NCBI GenBank assembly: GCA_900550705.1
Contig: URTG01000008.1
Coordinates: forward strand, 1 to 21,390
Length of the DNA stretch: 21,390 nucleotides
Direction: 5' to 3'
Origin: an uncultured Eubacteriales bacterium
Lineage (GTDB): Bacteria > Bacillota > Clostridia > Oscillospirales > Oscillospiraceae
The notes under the pieces are model-generated. The model did no database searches, was not told where the DNA came from, and saw nothing but the letters and a program-made list of their open reading frames with translations. Both the position numbers and the translations under genes were made by a program. This document shows positions 15,067-21,390 of the stretch, one piece after another (the first letter of the stretch is position 1; each line of letters begins with the position of its first letter).

Positions 15067-16545
15067 ATGAGCGAGACTCTGTGGATCGCCGATCGCGGCG
15101 GAACGCCGGTCCCTGCGCCGGAGCCGGCCCCGGTCTCCCGCTGGCGGGAGGCCACAGTACAGGTGGTGTCTGGCCTGGCCCTGTGTACCTTTACGCTGAA
15201 TGCGCTGGGGCTGGCGTATATTCTGCCCACCGTCGGGGCCATCCTGATGTTTCTTGGGTTTCAGACCCTCCGGCGGGAAAACCTGTGGTTCCGGCGGGGG
15301 TGCATTGCGGCGGCCCTGCGGCTGGGGGTCCTGTGCGCCAATTTGGTGTGCTACACCAGCGTCCGTCTCCAGGCGTGGCTGCCCCGGGGGAGTGATACCG
15401 TCGTTGCCACGGCGCTGCTCAGTCTGTCCATCGCCATCTGCTACTGTCTGTGGCAGGGGCTGATGGAGACGCGGGCGGCGGCGGGCCTGCGGGCCCGGGC
15501 AGACAGCGCGGGCTGTATGATCGTCTGGTATCTGGCGTGCTTTGGCCTGGGCGTGGCGGGCTATCACGGGGGTGTGCTGGCCTGGCTGCTGGTGGGGGCG
15601 CTGGTGGTGATCCTGTGCTGTCTGTACCACTGCATGGGCGAGGTGGACGGGACGGACTACCCCTTCGACCCTCCGCCGCCCCGGTGGAGCGGGGGCGCGC
15701 TCATTCTGACGGTGGCGACGGTGCTGGTTCTGGGCGGAGCCTTGGGCTATTCCGTCGGGGCGGGCTGCCCCATGCACTGGGCCCCGCGGGACCCGGCGGA
15801 GCAGGCCGGCGTGACCGAGACCCGCGCTTATCTCGAGAACCTGGGTTTCCCGGCGGAGGTGCTGGACGACCTGACCCCGGAGGACATCGCCGCCTGCGCC
15901 GGAGCGATCCAGGTGGTGGTCCGGGAGGACGACCAGCCGGTGAGCAGCCACCGCCTCCGCACCGGGGGCGACGCCTCCCCCGTTGAGCCGGAGGAACTGC
16001 TCCACTTCGTCAGCGTGGCGGTGGAGGTGCGGGAGCGGCAGTGGAAGCTGTTTCACCATGTTCGATGGAATTGGAACGGCGAACAGGACTTTTACGGGAC
16101 GGAGGCCATGGTGGTGCGGCCCGTCTATGGCACCGGCGTCGGCAGCTGGATACCCGGCTCAGCGGCCCCCACCGGGCGGGTCCTCTGTGAGCGGAAGGGC
16201 CGGACCTACGCCGCCCCCTGTTACTCCGTGGGCGACCAGGTCGGACAGACGAGCAGCGTATTTTTTGGGTTGTCCCCCTGGGAGGCCGTCTGCGGGACCT
16301 TCTCCCTGCCCAGGCACAGCCAAAACAGCCGGGGTTATGTGTCCTATTCCGCCCTGGGCACACCGGAGGGGGGCGGGATGAACAGCCATGTGAGCTACGT
16401 CCACCAGGTCAACTGGTTCCGCTACCCCGCCGTGACCGCCGCAGAATATAGAACAGCCGGTGCGGTAGGCAATACCTTCTGGACGGTGCAGACGCTGATG
16501 AGCTACTATCCCCCCGACGAATCCGCAGATTGCCCCCCATTTTGA
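15067..16545 (+). CDS. Polytopic membrane protein with large extracytoplasmic domain, paralogue A
   Basis: I do not recognise the family of this 492-residue protein. A short polar N-terminus is followed by about seven hydrophobic segments within residues 30-235, among them ALCTFTLNALGLAYILPTV, LLSLSIAICYCLWQG and LILTVATVLVLGGALG. A soluble domain of about 260 residues follows. It opens with MHWAPRDPAEQAGVTETRA and a conserved LGFPAEVLDDLTPEDIAAC segment, and contains LCERKGRTYAAP and SYVHQVNWFRYPAV blocks shared with the next gene. The soluble part should lie outside the membrane by hydropathy; it has many beta-like stretches and no catalytic motif I can name. AAGGAGGTG precedes the ATG by about 9 nt. 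It is 14 nt upstream of paralogue B, so the two are almost certainly an operon. Confidence 0.85.
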   Translation: MSETLWIADRGGTPVPAPEPAPVSRWREATVQVVSGLALCTFTLNALGLAYILPTVGAILMFLGFQTLRRENLWFRRGCIAAALRLGVLCANLVCYTSVRLQAWLPRGSDTVVATALLSLSIAICYCLWQGLMETRAAAGLRARADSAGCMIVWYLACFGLGVAGYHGGVLAWLLVGALVVILCCLYHCMGEVDGTDYPFDPPPPRWSGGALILTVATVLVLGGALGYSVGAGCPMHWAPRDPAEQAGVTETRAYLENLGFPAEVLDDLTPEDIAACAGAIQVVVREDDQPVSSHRLRTGGDASPVEPEELLHFVSVAVEVRERQWKLFHHVRWNWNGEQDFYGTEAMVVRPVYGTGVGSWIPGSAAPTGRVLCERKGRTYAAPCYSVGDQVGQTSSVFFGLSPWEAVCGTFSLPRHSQNSRGYVSYSALGTPEGGGMNSHVSYVHQVNWFRYPAVTAAEYRTAGAVGNTFWTVQTLMSYYPPDESADCPPF

Positions 16546-16559
16546 CAGGAGGTGCTCCC

Positions 16560-18053
16560 ATGAACGAACAAGCGCAGACCCCATGGCAGGAAAATCCCAT
16601 GTCCCCCGGCCCGGAGGGCACGGCGGGGCGGGAGTCGGCCTGGCAGTGGGCCACGGACCGGCTGATGGTCTGGCTGATTCTGAGCTGTGTTTCCATTGAA
16701 TTGCTGGGACTGAACTACATTCTGCCCACCCTGGGCCTGATTTTCGCCGTGCGGGGCTTTGGGGCGCTGCGGCGGGAGAATCGCTGGCTGGGGCGGTGCT
16801 ATGTCCTGGCGGTGGTGCGGCTGGTGTGGCAGGGCGCGTCGCTGGCGCTGAATACCACCCCGCTGCCCCAGGCGCTGTGGCCCCAGGGGGTGTGGACCGC
16901 CCTCAGCCTGGCGGGCATCGCCTTGCAGCTGGCGGAGCTTTACAGCCTGTGGATGGGCCTGGCAGAGGTGCGGACCAAGGCGGGGCTGCCGCCGCCCAAG
17001 CCGGACGGGGCGCTGGGCGTTCTGGGCTGGTACACCGTGTCGGGCGCGGCCGCCCTGTGGGGCGGAGGGGTGAACGGCATCCTGGCCGTGGTCTGGCTGG
17101 CGGCGCTGGGCTATGTTGTCTGGAGCCTGTTCCGGAATTTTCGGGAGGTGGACCGCTCCGGCTTCGTCCTGGACCCCGCCCCCATACAGTGCAGCGGGGG
17201 GAAAATCGCGGCGCTCCTGCTGGCGGTGCTGGTGCCGGTGAGCGCCCTGAGCTACGGCTTCGCCGGGCGTTACCCCATGGACTGGGCCCCGCGGGACCCG
17301 GCGGAGCAGGCCGATGTGGAGGAGACCCGCGCCCATCTGAACGCCCTGGGCTTTCCGGCGGAGGTGCTGGACGACCTGACCCCCGAGGACATCGCCGCCT
17401 GCGCCGGTGCCCGCCAGGTGGTCAAGCAGGTCCACCAGCGGGTCGTGGACGACTACGACCCGGCCAGTCCGTCTGCCCTCCAGCTGGCCGGAACAGGGGA
17501 GCGGCAGAGCAATACCCTCCAGGTCTACGGCATTGCGGTGGAGCTGGCCGGGGACAAGGGGGAGTGGAAGATTTTCCATCACTTCCGCTGGACGCTGGGC
17601 ACGGGCCTTGTGGGCACCGACGCCCTTCAGCTTCTGCCCGCCTATCAGGACAGCCGCAGCTGGACGGCGGTGACCGGCGACGCGGCCGGCCGTCTCCTCT
17701 GCGAGCGGAAGGGCCAGACCGTCACCGCGCCCTACTTCTATCTGGGCAGCCGGGACGAGGTCTATGAGACCTCCATCTGGGGTTCCCACCTGGGCAGCGC
17801 CATCTATGCCGCCTTCTCTCTGCCCGCCGACGGCACCGGCTGCCGGGGCTACCTGACCTACCGGGTCTATCTCGCCCGGGAGGACGGCCTGCTGACCAGC
17901 CGCCTGAACTACGTCCACCAGCTGCACCGCCTCCAATACCCCGCCGTCACCGCCCTGGAATACCGCCAGAACGGCGGCTGGGGCCGCTCCGGTGCCTTCG
18001 ACGTGGTCCAGACCGCCCTGCAATGCTATGGGGACGGGCTTGTGGTGAAGTAA
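16560..18053 (+). CDS. Polytopic membrane protein with large extracytoplasmic domain, paralogue B
   Basis: This 497-residue protein is a tandem paralogue of the preceding gene with the same plan: a polar N-terminus, about seven membrane segments to residue 240 (CVSIELLGLNYILPTLGLIF, ALLLAVLVPVSALSYGFAG), then the same outside domain. Shared blocks are YPMDWAPRDPAEQAD, LGFPAEVLDDLTPEDIAAC, LLCERKGQTVTAP and NYVHQLHRLQYPAV. The nucleotide stretch at about 17275-17410 is much closer to 15770-15905 than the rest of the genes. AGGAGG lies 8 nt before the ATG; a longer frame from 16530 would overlap the upstream gene and is rejected. Neither copy is truncated, so both are probably functional. Function unknown; the pair could work as a heteromer. 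Confidence 0.85.
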   Translation: MNEQAQTPWQENPMSPGPEGTAGRESAWQWATDRLMVWLILSCVSIELLGLNYILPTLGLIFAVRGFGALRRENRWLGRCYVLAVVRLVWQGASLALNTTPLPQALWPQGVWTALSLAGIALQLAELYSLWMGLAEVRTKAGLPPPKPDGALGVLGWYTVSGAAALWGGGVNGILAVVWLAALGYVVWSLFRNFREVDRSGFVLDPAPIQCSGGKIAALLLAVLVPVSALSYGFAGRYPMDWAPRDPAEQADVEETRAHLNALGFPAEVLDDLTPEDIAACAGARQVVKQVHQRVVDDYDPASPSALQLAGTGERQSNTLQVYGIAVELAGDKGEWKIFHHFRWTLGTGLVGTDALQLLPAYQDSRSWTAVTGDAAGRLLCERKGQTVTAPYFYLGSRDEVYETSIWGSHLGSAIYAAFSLPADGTGCRGYLTYRVYLAREDGLLTSRLNYVHQLHRLQYPAVTALEYRQNGGWGRSGAFDVVQTALQCYGDGLVVK

Positions 18054-18063
18054 AATAGAATCG

Positions 18064-18126
18064 CAAAAAAACATCGGCTTGGGGCTGTCTCAAAATGCGA
18101 ATTGCAAGAGAACAGCCCCAAGCCGA
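18064..18126. terminator. Long stem-loop after the paralogue pair, terminator-like
   Basis: A perfect 15-bp stem (TCGGCTTGGGGCTGT, 18074-18088, with its complement at 18112-18126) encloses a 23-nt loop. A run of seven A sits on the left, so a T-tract follows it on the minus strand, while on the plus strand AAAAA precedes TTTT. The neighbouring genes both read on the plus strand, so the polarity is unusual. Confidence 0.6.
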
Positions 18127-18135
18127 AAAATTTTA

Positions 18136-18164
18136 TACAACTCCACTCCATTCCGTGGTATAAT
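18136..18164 (+). promoter_or_regulatory. Extended -10 promoter of the HD-GYP gene
   Basis: A perfect TATAAT (18159-18164) is preceded by TGG, giving the TGn extension. No good -35 lies at 17 bp (TACAAC at 18136-18141). The start would be near 18171, about 33 nt before the chosen ATG. Confidence 0.6.
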
Positions 18165-18203
18165 CGCGCTGTAAACAACATGCAGGAGAAAGGAGAACAT
18201 GGA

Positions 18204-19415
18204 ATGGAGTTGGATGTGTTAGGCCTGTTGGCGGCCTGTTCCTATGCGTTGGATTGTGTGGAGGCAGAGTTGGTCCATGTGACAAACAACCACGCCAAGC
18301 GCGTGGCCTATATGAGCGTCTGTATGGCGGAGCAGCTGGGGGTGCGAGGGACCGGACTGCAAGATCTTGCCGTCTGTGCCCTGCTGCACGACAATGCACT
18401 GACCCAGTATATTCAAGAGGAGCTGCACGGCGACACTTTGCGGGCTGCTGCCACAGAGCCGCCGCCGCGGTTGGGGTCACACTGTTTGCTGGGTGAGGAG
18501 AACATTCGCAGTCTGCCCTTTCATACCGACGTGAGCAATGCCATTCTGTACCATCACGAAAACGCCGATGGAAGCGGTCCATTTGGAAAAAAATGGAAGG
18601 AGGTCCCGCTGTTTGCACGCATTATTCACCTCTGCGACCTGCTGGATGTGGCCTGCCGCGGCAAATCCCACGCCGCAGACGCCTGGGAGCGCGCCGTTGC
18701 CGTTCTCCGGGGTGGCCGGGGTACAAAATTTGATACGGAGTGTACCGACGCGTTCCTGGCCGCCTTCTCCGCTGCGTCCTTTCACACACTGGAGGACGAA
18801 CAGCTGGAAGACACCCTATGGAGCAAGGTCCCGCGAATCAAGCAGGAGCTTACGTTTCCGCAGATTAAGGCGCTGGCCGATTTCTTTGCCCATATTGTAG
18901 ACTACAAATCGCCGTTTACCAGCACACACTCCATTGGCGTAGCCACGGTGGCGGAGACGCTGACGCGCTTTCTGGGGTTCGACGAGGAAACGGCGGAGCA
19001 GATGTACCTGGCCGGAGCGCTGCATGACATCGGAAAGGTTGCCATCGGGAACGAAATTCTGGAAAAACCGGGCCGACTGACCGACGAAGAATTCAAGACC
19101 ATGAAACACCACGCCGCATACACTTACTACATTCTGTCTGGAATCGACGGGTTCGACGCGCTCCGTGACTGGGCGGCCTTTCACCATGAGCGGCTGGACG
19201 GGACTGGGTATCCCTTTGGAAAATCGGCGGCGGAACTGAACACCCAGGAGCGAATCATGGCCTGCGCCGATATTTATCAGGCACTGACGGAAAGCCGCCC
19301 CTATAAGCAGGGAATGTCCCACGAAAAAGCCATCGGAATCCTGCGGGATATGGCCGACAAGGGGTGGATCGACGCAGAGCTGGTGTCGCAGACCAATGTC
19401 TGCTTCGGCGGATAA
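18204..19415 (+). CDS. Double HD-domain protein, C-terminal HD-GYP phosphodiesterase
   Basis: This 403-residue cytoplasmic protein has two HD-type halves. The C-terminal half (about 240-400) is a canonical HD-GYP domain: THSIGVA, LHDIGK, KHH, HHERLDGTGYP and DIYQALTESRPYK. These give the metal ligands and GYP motif expected of a c-di-GMP or related dinucleotide phosphodiesterase. The N-terminal half (about 15-180) looks like a related but drifted copy: NNHAKRVAY, LLHDNA in place of HDIGK, HHENADGSGPFG in place of the GYP motif, and CDLLDV. No membrane segment or receiver domain is present. AAAGGAG lies 8 nt before the ATG at 18204; the open frame extends upstream through the promoter and hairpin and is not used. 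It has its own promoter. Its GC content is slightly lower than that of its neighbours. It may oppose the diguanylate cyclase at 6056-7426. Confidence 0.93.
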   Translation: MELDVLGLLAACSYALDCVEAELVHVTNNHAKRVAYMSVCMAEQLGVRGTGLQDLAVCALLHDNALTQYIQEELHGDTLRAAATEPPPRLGSHCLLGEENIRSLPFHTDVSNAILYHHENADGSGPFGKKWKEVPLFARIIHLCDLLDVACRGKSHAADAWERAVAVLRGGRGTKFDTECTDAFLAAFSAASFHTLEDEQLEDTLWSKVPRIKQELTFPQIKALADFFAHIVDYKSPFTSTHSIGVATVAETLTRFLGFDEETAEQMYLAGALHDIGKVAIGNEILEKPGRLTDEEFKTMKHHAAYTYYILSGIDGFDALRDWAAFHHERLDGTGYPFGKSAAELNTQERIMACADIYQALTESRPYKQGMSHEKAIGILRDMADKGWIDAELVSQTNVCFGG

Positions 19416-19447
19416 GGCAGCGATTATTTCGAAATCTGGCGGTCCCG

Positions 19448-19466
19448 CAGCTTGTCGAAAAAGTGG
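19448..19466. repeat. Partial copy of the 43-nt palindromic repeat
   Basis: CAGCTTGTCGAAAAAGTGG is identical to the left 19 nt of the repeat at 21298-21340, after which the match stops abruptly. On the minus strand it forms the point where the truncated gene at 19524 loses its coding sequence. Confidence 0.75.
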
Positions 19467-19524
19467 GGATCTCACACCGGAATTCCAGCCAGACGCGGTC
19501 TTTGTTCAAGAGAAGGTAGTCCAT
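19448..19524 (-). pseudogene. 5' remnant of a gene, translationally coupled to the PPC gene
   Basis: The ATG at 19522-19524 overlaps the TGA stop of the upstream PPC gene as TGATG, a normal coupling arrangement. It opens with MDYLLLNKDRVWLEFRCE and then runs into the partial palindromic repeat. Beyond this the frame continues only antisense to the HD-GYP gene. The first 18 residues look like a real protein start, loosely like the N-terminus of HipA-like kinases, but too little remains to assign. It is read as a gene broken at the repeat. Confidence 0.5.
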
Positions 19525-19952
19525 CAGGGGGCCTCAAACTGAAACAGATTCAGCCCGACCTCCTGGTCAAACCGGCGGTCCACCGCACCGTCGATGATAG
19601 AAATGACCATCTCACAGGTGGCGCTGACCAGGGCGCGGTTCAGGTGGCCGCCGAAGACCTGGCCGTGCTCGTCCCCGGCGCTCATGTGGATGTGGGGGTA
19701 CACCGTCCCGTCCATGGTGGTCAGGGTGCCGGTGAGGGAGGTGATCTCAAAATACCCCCGGAATTCGTTGGCGTAGTATTTTTTCTCATCCGTCTGGAAC
19801 ACGCCCACGGTGAACTCATTCACCGCGCCCAAGGCGGACACGCTGGCCAGGGCGATGTGCTCCCGCTGGGCGATTTCCTTGAGCTGGGTCAGAATTTCCT
19901 CCCCCCGGTCGATCCGGGCTATGACGGTATTGCCAAATCGTTTGTATTCCAT
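19524..19952 (-). CDS. PPC (DUF296) domain protein, PD1-like
   Basis: This 142-residue protein is a single PPC/DUF296 domain, a small trimeric fold found alone in bacteria and fused to AT-hooks in plants. Visible family features are an opening RFGNTVIARIDRGEEILTQL, the ALASVSALGAVNEFTVGVF strand and helix, the GYFEITSLTGTLT strand, the conserved metal-site-like HIHMSAGDEHGQVFGGHL block and a closing VGLNLFQFE. The His residues in HIHM and GGHL match the bacterial family, in which they may bind a metal; the molecular function is not established. AGGAGG lies about 8 nt before the ATG. It is the third reading frame of a minus-strand cluster and its stop overlaps the start of a broken gene. No clear promoter was found directly upstream, so it may be read from beyond 21089. 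Confidence 0.9.
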   Translation of the reverse strand: MEYKRFGNTVIARIDRGEEILTQLKEIAQREHIALASVSALGAVNEFTVGVFQTDEKKYYANEFRGYFEITSLTGTLTTMDGTVYPHIHMSAGDEHGQVFGGHLNRALVSATCEMVISIIDGAVDRRFDQEVGLNLFQFEAP

Positions 19953-19985
19953 AGAAAAAACCTCCTATTTAGTGGTTCTATCGCT

Positions 19986-20030
19986 TTATGTAGAGCAGGG
20001 GGTGCGGGCGGGGAGTTCGTAGATGCTCAT
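19986..20030 (-). pseudogene. 14-codon mini-ORF with a good ribosome binding site, possible gene remnant
   Basis: GGGAGG lies 5 nt before an ATG at 20030, which begins 15 nt after the stop of the PH-like gene. It encodes MSIYELPARTPCST and stops. The first residues resemble the start of an ordinary enzyme (MSIYxxPART), so it may be what is left of a deleted gene. A short translated leader for the PPC gene is the alternative. Confidence 0.35.
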
Positions 20031-20045
20031 GGGGACCTCCCGAGG

Positions 20046-21089
20046 TTATTTTTCGATACTCTGACACGCGATCCCATACTGCTCCGCCCGGCGAAACAGC
20101 TCGGTCAAAAATCCGTCCCGGCCGGAGGAGAGGCGCTGGAGGGGGAGACGGCAGGTGCCGGTGGAGGTGTAGAGGCGGAGGGTCTTCCAGCCCTTGCCGG
20201 TGGGCTGTTTGGTGGGGACCAGCTCGATTCGCTGGATTTCCCACCAAAAAATCTCCCGCGTTCCCCGGAGCGGGAGCCGCAGCACCAATTTTTCCGGGGA
20301 ATAGCGGACGCTGGTGGTGCACAGGATGAACAGGCCGACGAGACTTACCACCCCGCAGACCGGGGGAAACCAGACGGAAAACCGCTGGGAGGGCGGGCAG
20401 TGGAGCATGGTGTCCAGCAGCTCCGCCCGGTCCATATTGGCGAACAGAGCCAGGAAAATTCCCAGGATAAGAAGACCGATCCCGGCCAGCAGATAGTACT
20501 CCCCGCCGTAGCGCAGGACACATTTTTGCGGGCGGTCGTAGGTCTTGGCACGGTAGTGGTCGGCGGTGATCTGGGGGCACCGGGCCTTGAGCACGGCGCA
20601 GAACGGCTTGTAATTGACCATACCCAGGTCGGCGGTGAGGACCTTGGTGTCGTCCAGCAGGTAGAGGGTCACGGCGCGATCGAAGCTGCCGCTGAGTCTG
20701 CGGATGTCCGTCCAGCGGTAGGTCCGGACGGAGCGGAAGCGCCGACAGACCTGCAACTCCTCGCCGTTAAAATACACGCAGTCCCGGGCCAAGAGGTTGC
20801 CGCCCAGAATGGTGATGGCCAGCAGCCCCACCGACGTCGCCAGACACAGGACCCACATAGGCCGGGCGCTCTCCGGTGCGCCGTCCAGCAGGTAGAGCAC
20901 ACCGAAAAACAGCACCACAGCCAGCTGCACCACACCCGTGGCGTACAAAAGATAGCGTTGCCCCGGCGGCTGGCACAGAATGGCCATCCCCTCGGGGATT
21001 TTGGCGACCTGCCGCCGGTTCCGCCCTGTGACCAGAGAGATGATCCACGCTGTCAGTGCCAGGACCAGATAGAATACTAGTTTACTCAT
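20046..21089 (-). CDS. Membrane protein with two PH-like domains, function unknown
   Basis: This 347-residue protein has a duplicated plan. Membrane segments at about 2-21, 46-70 and 78-101 are followed by a beta-rich domain (VYFNGEELQVCRRF, TYRWTDIRRLSG, VTLYLLDDTKVLTADLG) at about 102-170. A second membrane pair (about 197-219 and 240-262) is followed by a similar domain (VRYSPEKLVLRLPL, IFWWEIQRIELVP, TLRLYTSTGTCRLPL). The W-x-x-I-x-x-I/L pattern after a strand in each half is typical of bacterial PH-like domains. I recognise no active site, so a scaffolding or sensing role is most likely. AGGAGG lies 9 nt before the ATG and overlaps the stop of an upstream gene fragment, which suggests former co-transcription. 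Confidence 0.82.
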   Translation of the reverse strand: MSKLVFYLVLALTAWIISLVTGRNRRQVAKIPEGMAILCQPPGQRYLLYATGVVQLAVVLFFGVLYLLDGAPESARPMWVLCLATSVGLLAITILGGNLLARDCVYFNGEELQVCRRFRSVRTYRWTDIRRLSGSFDRAVTLYLLDDTKVLTADLGMVNYKPFCAVLKARCPQITADHYRAKTYDRPQKCVLRYGGEYYLLAGIGLLILGIFLALFANMDRAELLDTMLHCPPSQRFSVWFPPVCGVVSLVGLFILCTTSVRYSPEKLVLRLPLRGTREIFWWEIQRIELVPTKQPTGKGWKTLRLYTSTGTCRLPLQRLSSGRDGFLTELFRRAEQYGIACQSIEK

Positions 21090-21102
21090 GGCGGGGTACC
21101 TC

Positions 21103-21252
21103 CTACGATTTTTTTGCCGCCCGCTGTACGCCGTTCAGCTTTTCCCGGCCCAGCAGACGGGACAGCAGCGCCGTCAGGGCGGGAATGGTGGCGCTGACCA
21201 CGCTGGCCATGGACGAGGGCACGGTGGTCAGCCCCCGGTTAAACAGCAGCAT
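21103..21252 (-). pseudogene. Fragment of a polytopic membrane transporter or flippase gene
   Basis: Forty-nine codons are open from ATG 21252 to TAG 21103, including NRGLTTVPSSMASVVSATIP and LLSRLLGREKLNGVQRAAKKS. This matches the style of an inner part of a MATE/SpoVB-like flippase, or less likely a DMT (EamA) transporter. No ribosome binding site precedes the ATG, the frame is closed by a TAA a few codons upstream, and the protein stops where such families continue. Both ends are therefore missing. The TAG overlaps the ribosome binding site of the PH-like gene. The 43-nt palindromic repeat lies 45 nt upstream. Confidence 0.5.
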
Positions 21253-21297
21253 ATAGCTGGAATTTATAAAATCTTAGTCCAGAACAGGGCACATCTT

Positions 21298-21340
21298 CAG
21301 CTTGTCGAAAAAGTGGCTTCGCCGCTTTTTCGACAAGCTG
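21298..21340. repeat. 43-nt palindromic repeat, complete copy
   Basis: CAGCTTGTCGAAAAAG and CTTTTTCGACAAGCTG are exact inverted arms around TGGCTTCGCCG, whose centre also folds (GGC-TTC-GCC). Other copies are at 10127-10169 (divergent) and 19448-19466 (partial). No open frame is carried inside. Confidence 0.9.
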
Positions 21341-21342
21341 AA

Positions 21343-21367
21343 AACATTTTAACTGCGTTAAAATGTT
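21343..21367. repeat. AT-rich perfect inverted repeat next to the 43-nt repeat
   Basis: AACATTTTAAC and GTTAAAATGTT are exact inverted copies around TGC, starting 2 nt after the 43-nt palindrome ends. The strong change to AT-rich sequence here differs from the rest of the window. No gene is recognised between 21253 and the window end. Confidence 0.75.
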
Positions 21368-21390
21368 AGTGATTTAAGAAAAAGGGGACC

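Noticed and set aside
19452..21080. Plus-strand open frame of about 542 codons opposite the PPC and PH-like genes
   Set aside because: Both minus-strand genes have ribosome binding sites and domain patterns. The plus-strand frame has neither.

Overview
The window looks like chromosomal DNA from a GC-rich, spore-forming member of the class Clostridia, most like the Oscillospiraceae gut group (Flavonifractor, Lawsonibacter and Oscillibacter type). This is inferred from the GC-rich codon use with strong AGGAGG ribosome binding sites, a SpoVT sporulation regulator, sigma-A style promoters, a stand-alone SLH protein, and short palindromic elements ending in GTAGGGG/CCCCTAC. No phage, plasmid, CRISPR or insertion sequence genes were seen.

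Layout. Positions 194-691 hold a flavodoxin (+). Positions 861-3036 hold a methionine-synthase-like methyltransferase and a LysR regulator (both -), each with its own promoter. Positions 3037-3584 have no convincing protein gene. They hold divergent promoters around a perfect 20-bp palindrome, then a roughly 315-nt transcription unit with a consensus promoter and a strong terminator, read here as a structured noncoding RNA. Next come a UvrD/PcrA-like helicase (3585-5870, +), a membrane diguanylate cyclase (6056-7426, -), a SpoU/TrmH RNA methyltransferase (7630-8460, +), SpoVT (8574-9119, +), an unrecognised membrane protein (9167-9997, -), an SLH protein (10214-11038, +), a Crp/Fnr regulator (11224-11907, +), a cluster of palindromic repeats (11986-12207) and ClpB (12278-14872, +). 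Two tandem paralogous membrane proteins of unknown family follow (15067-18053, +), then a protein with two HD domains, the second a canonical HD-GYP (18204-19415, +). The right end is a minus-strand cluster: a membrane fragment, a PH-like membrane protein, a mini-ORF, a PPC/DUF296 protein and a truncated gene start.

How the genes work together. Most genes are single units with their own promoter and terminator, so this is mainly a housekeeping and regulatory stretch, not one pathway. Two links stand out. A c-di-GMP synthase and a probable c-di-GMP phosphodiesterase lie about 11 kb apart. The LysR regulator and the noncoding RNA share a divergent control region. The tandem paralogues are the clearest uncharacterised protein system. 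The right end looks eroded: two broken genes lie beside copies of a 43-nt palindromic repeat. All starts below were chosen by ribosome binding site, and several differ from the longest open frame.
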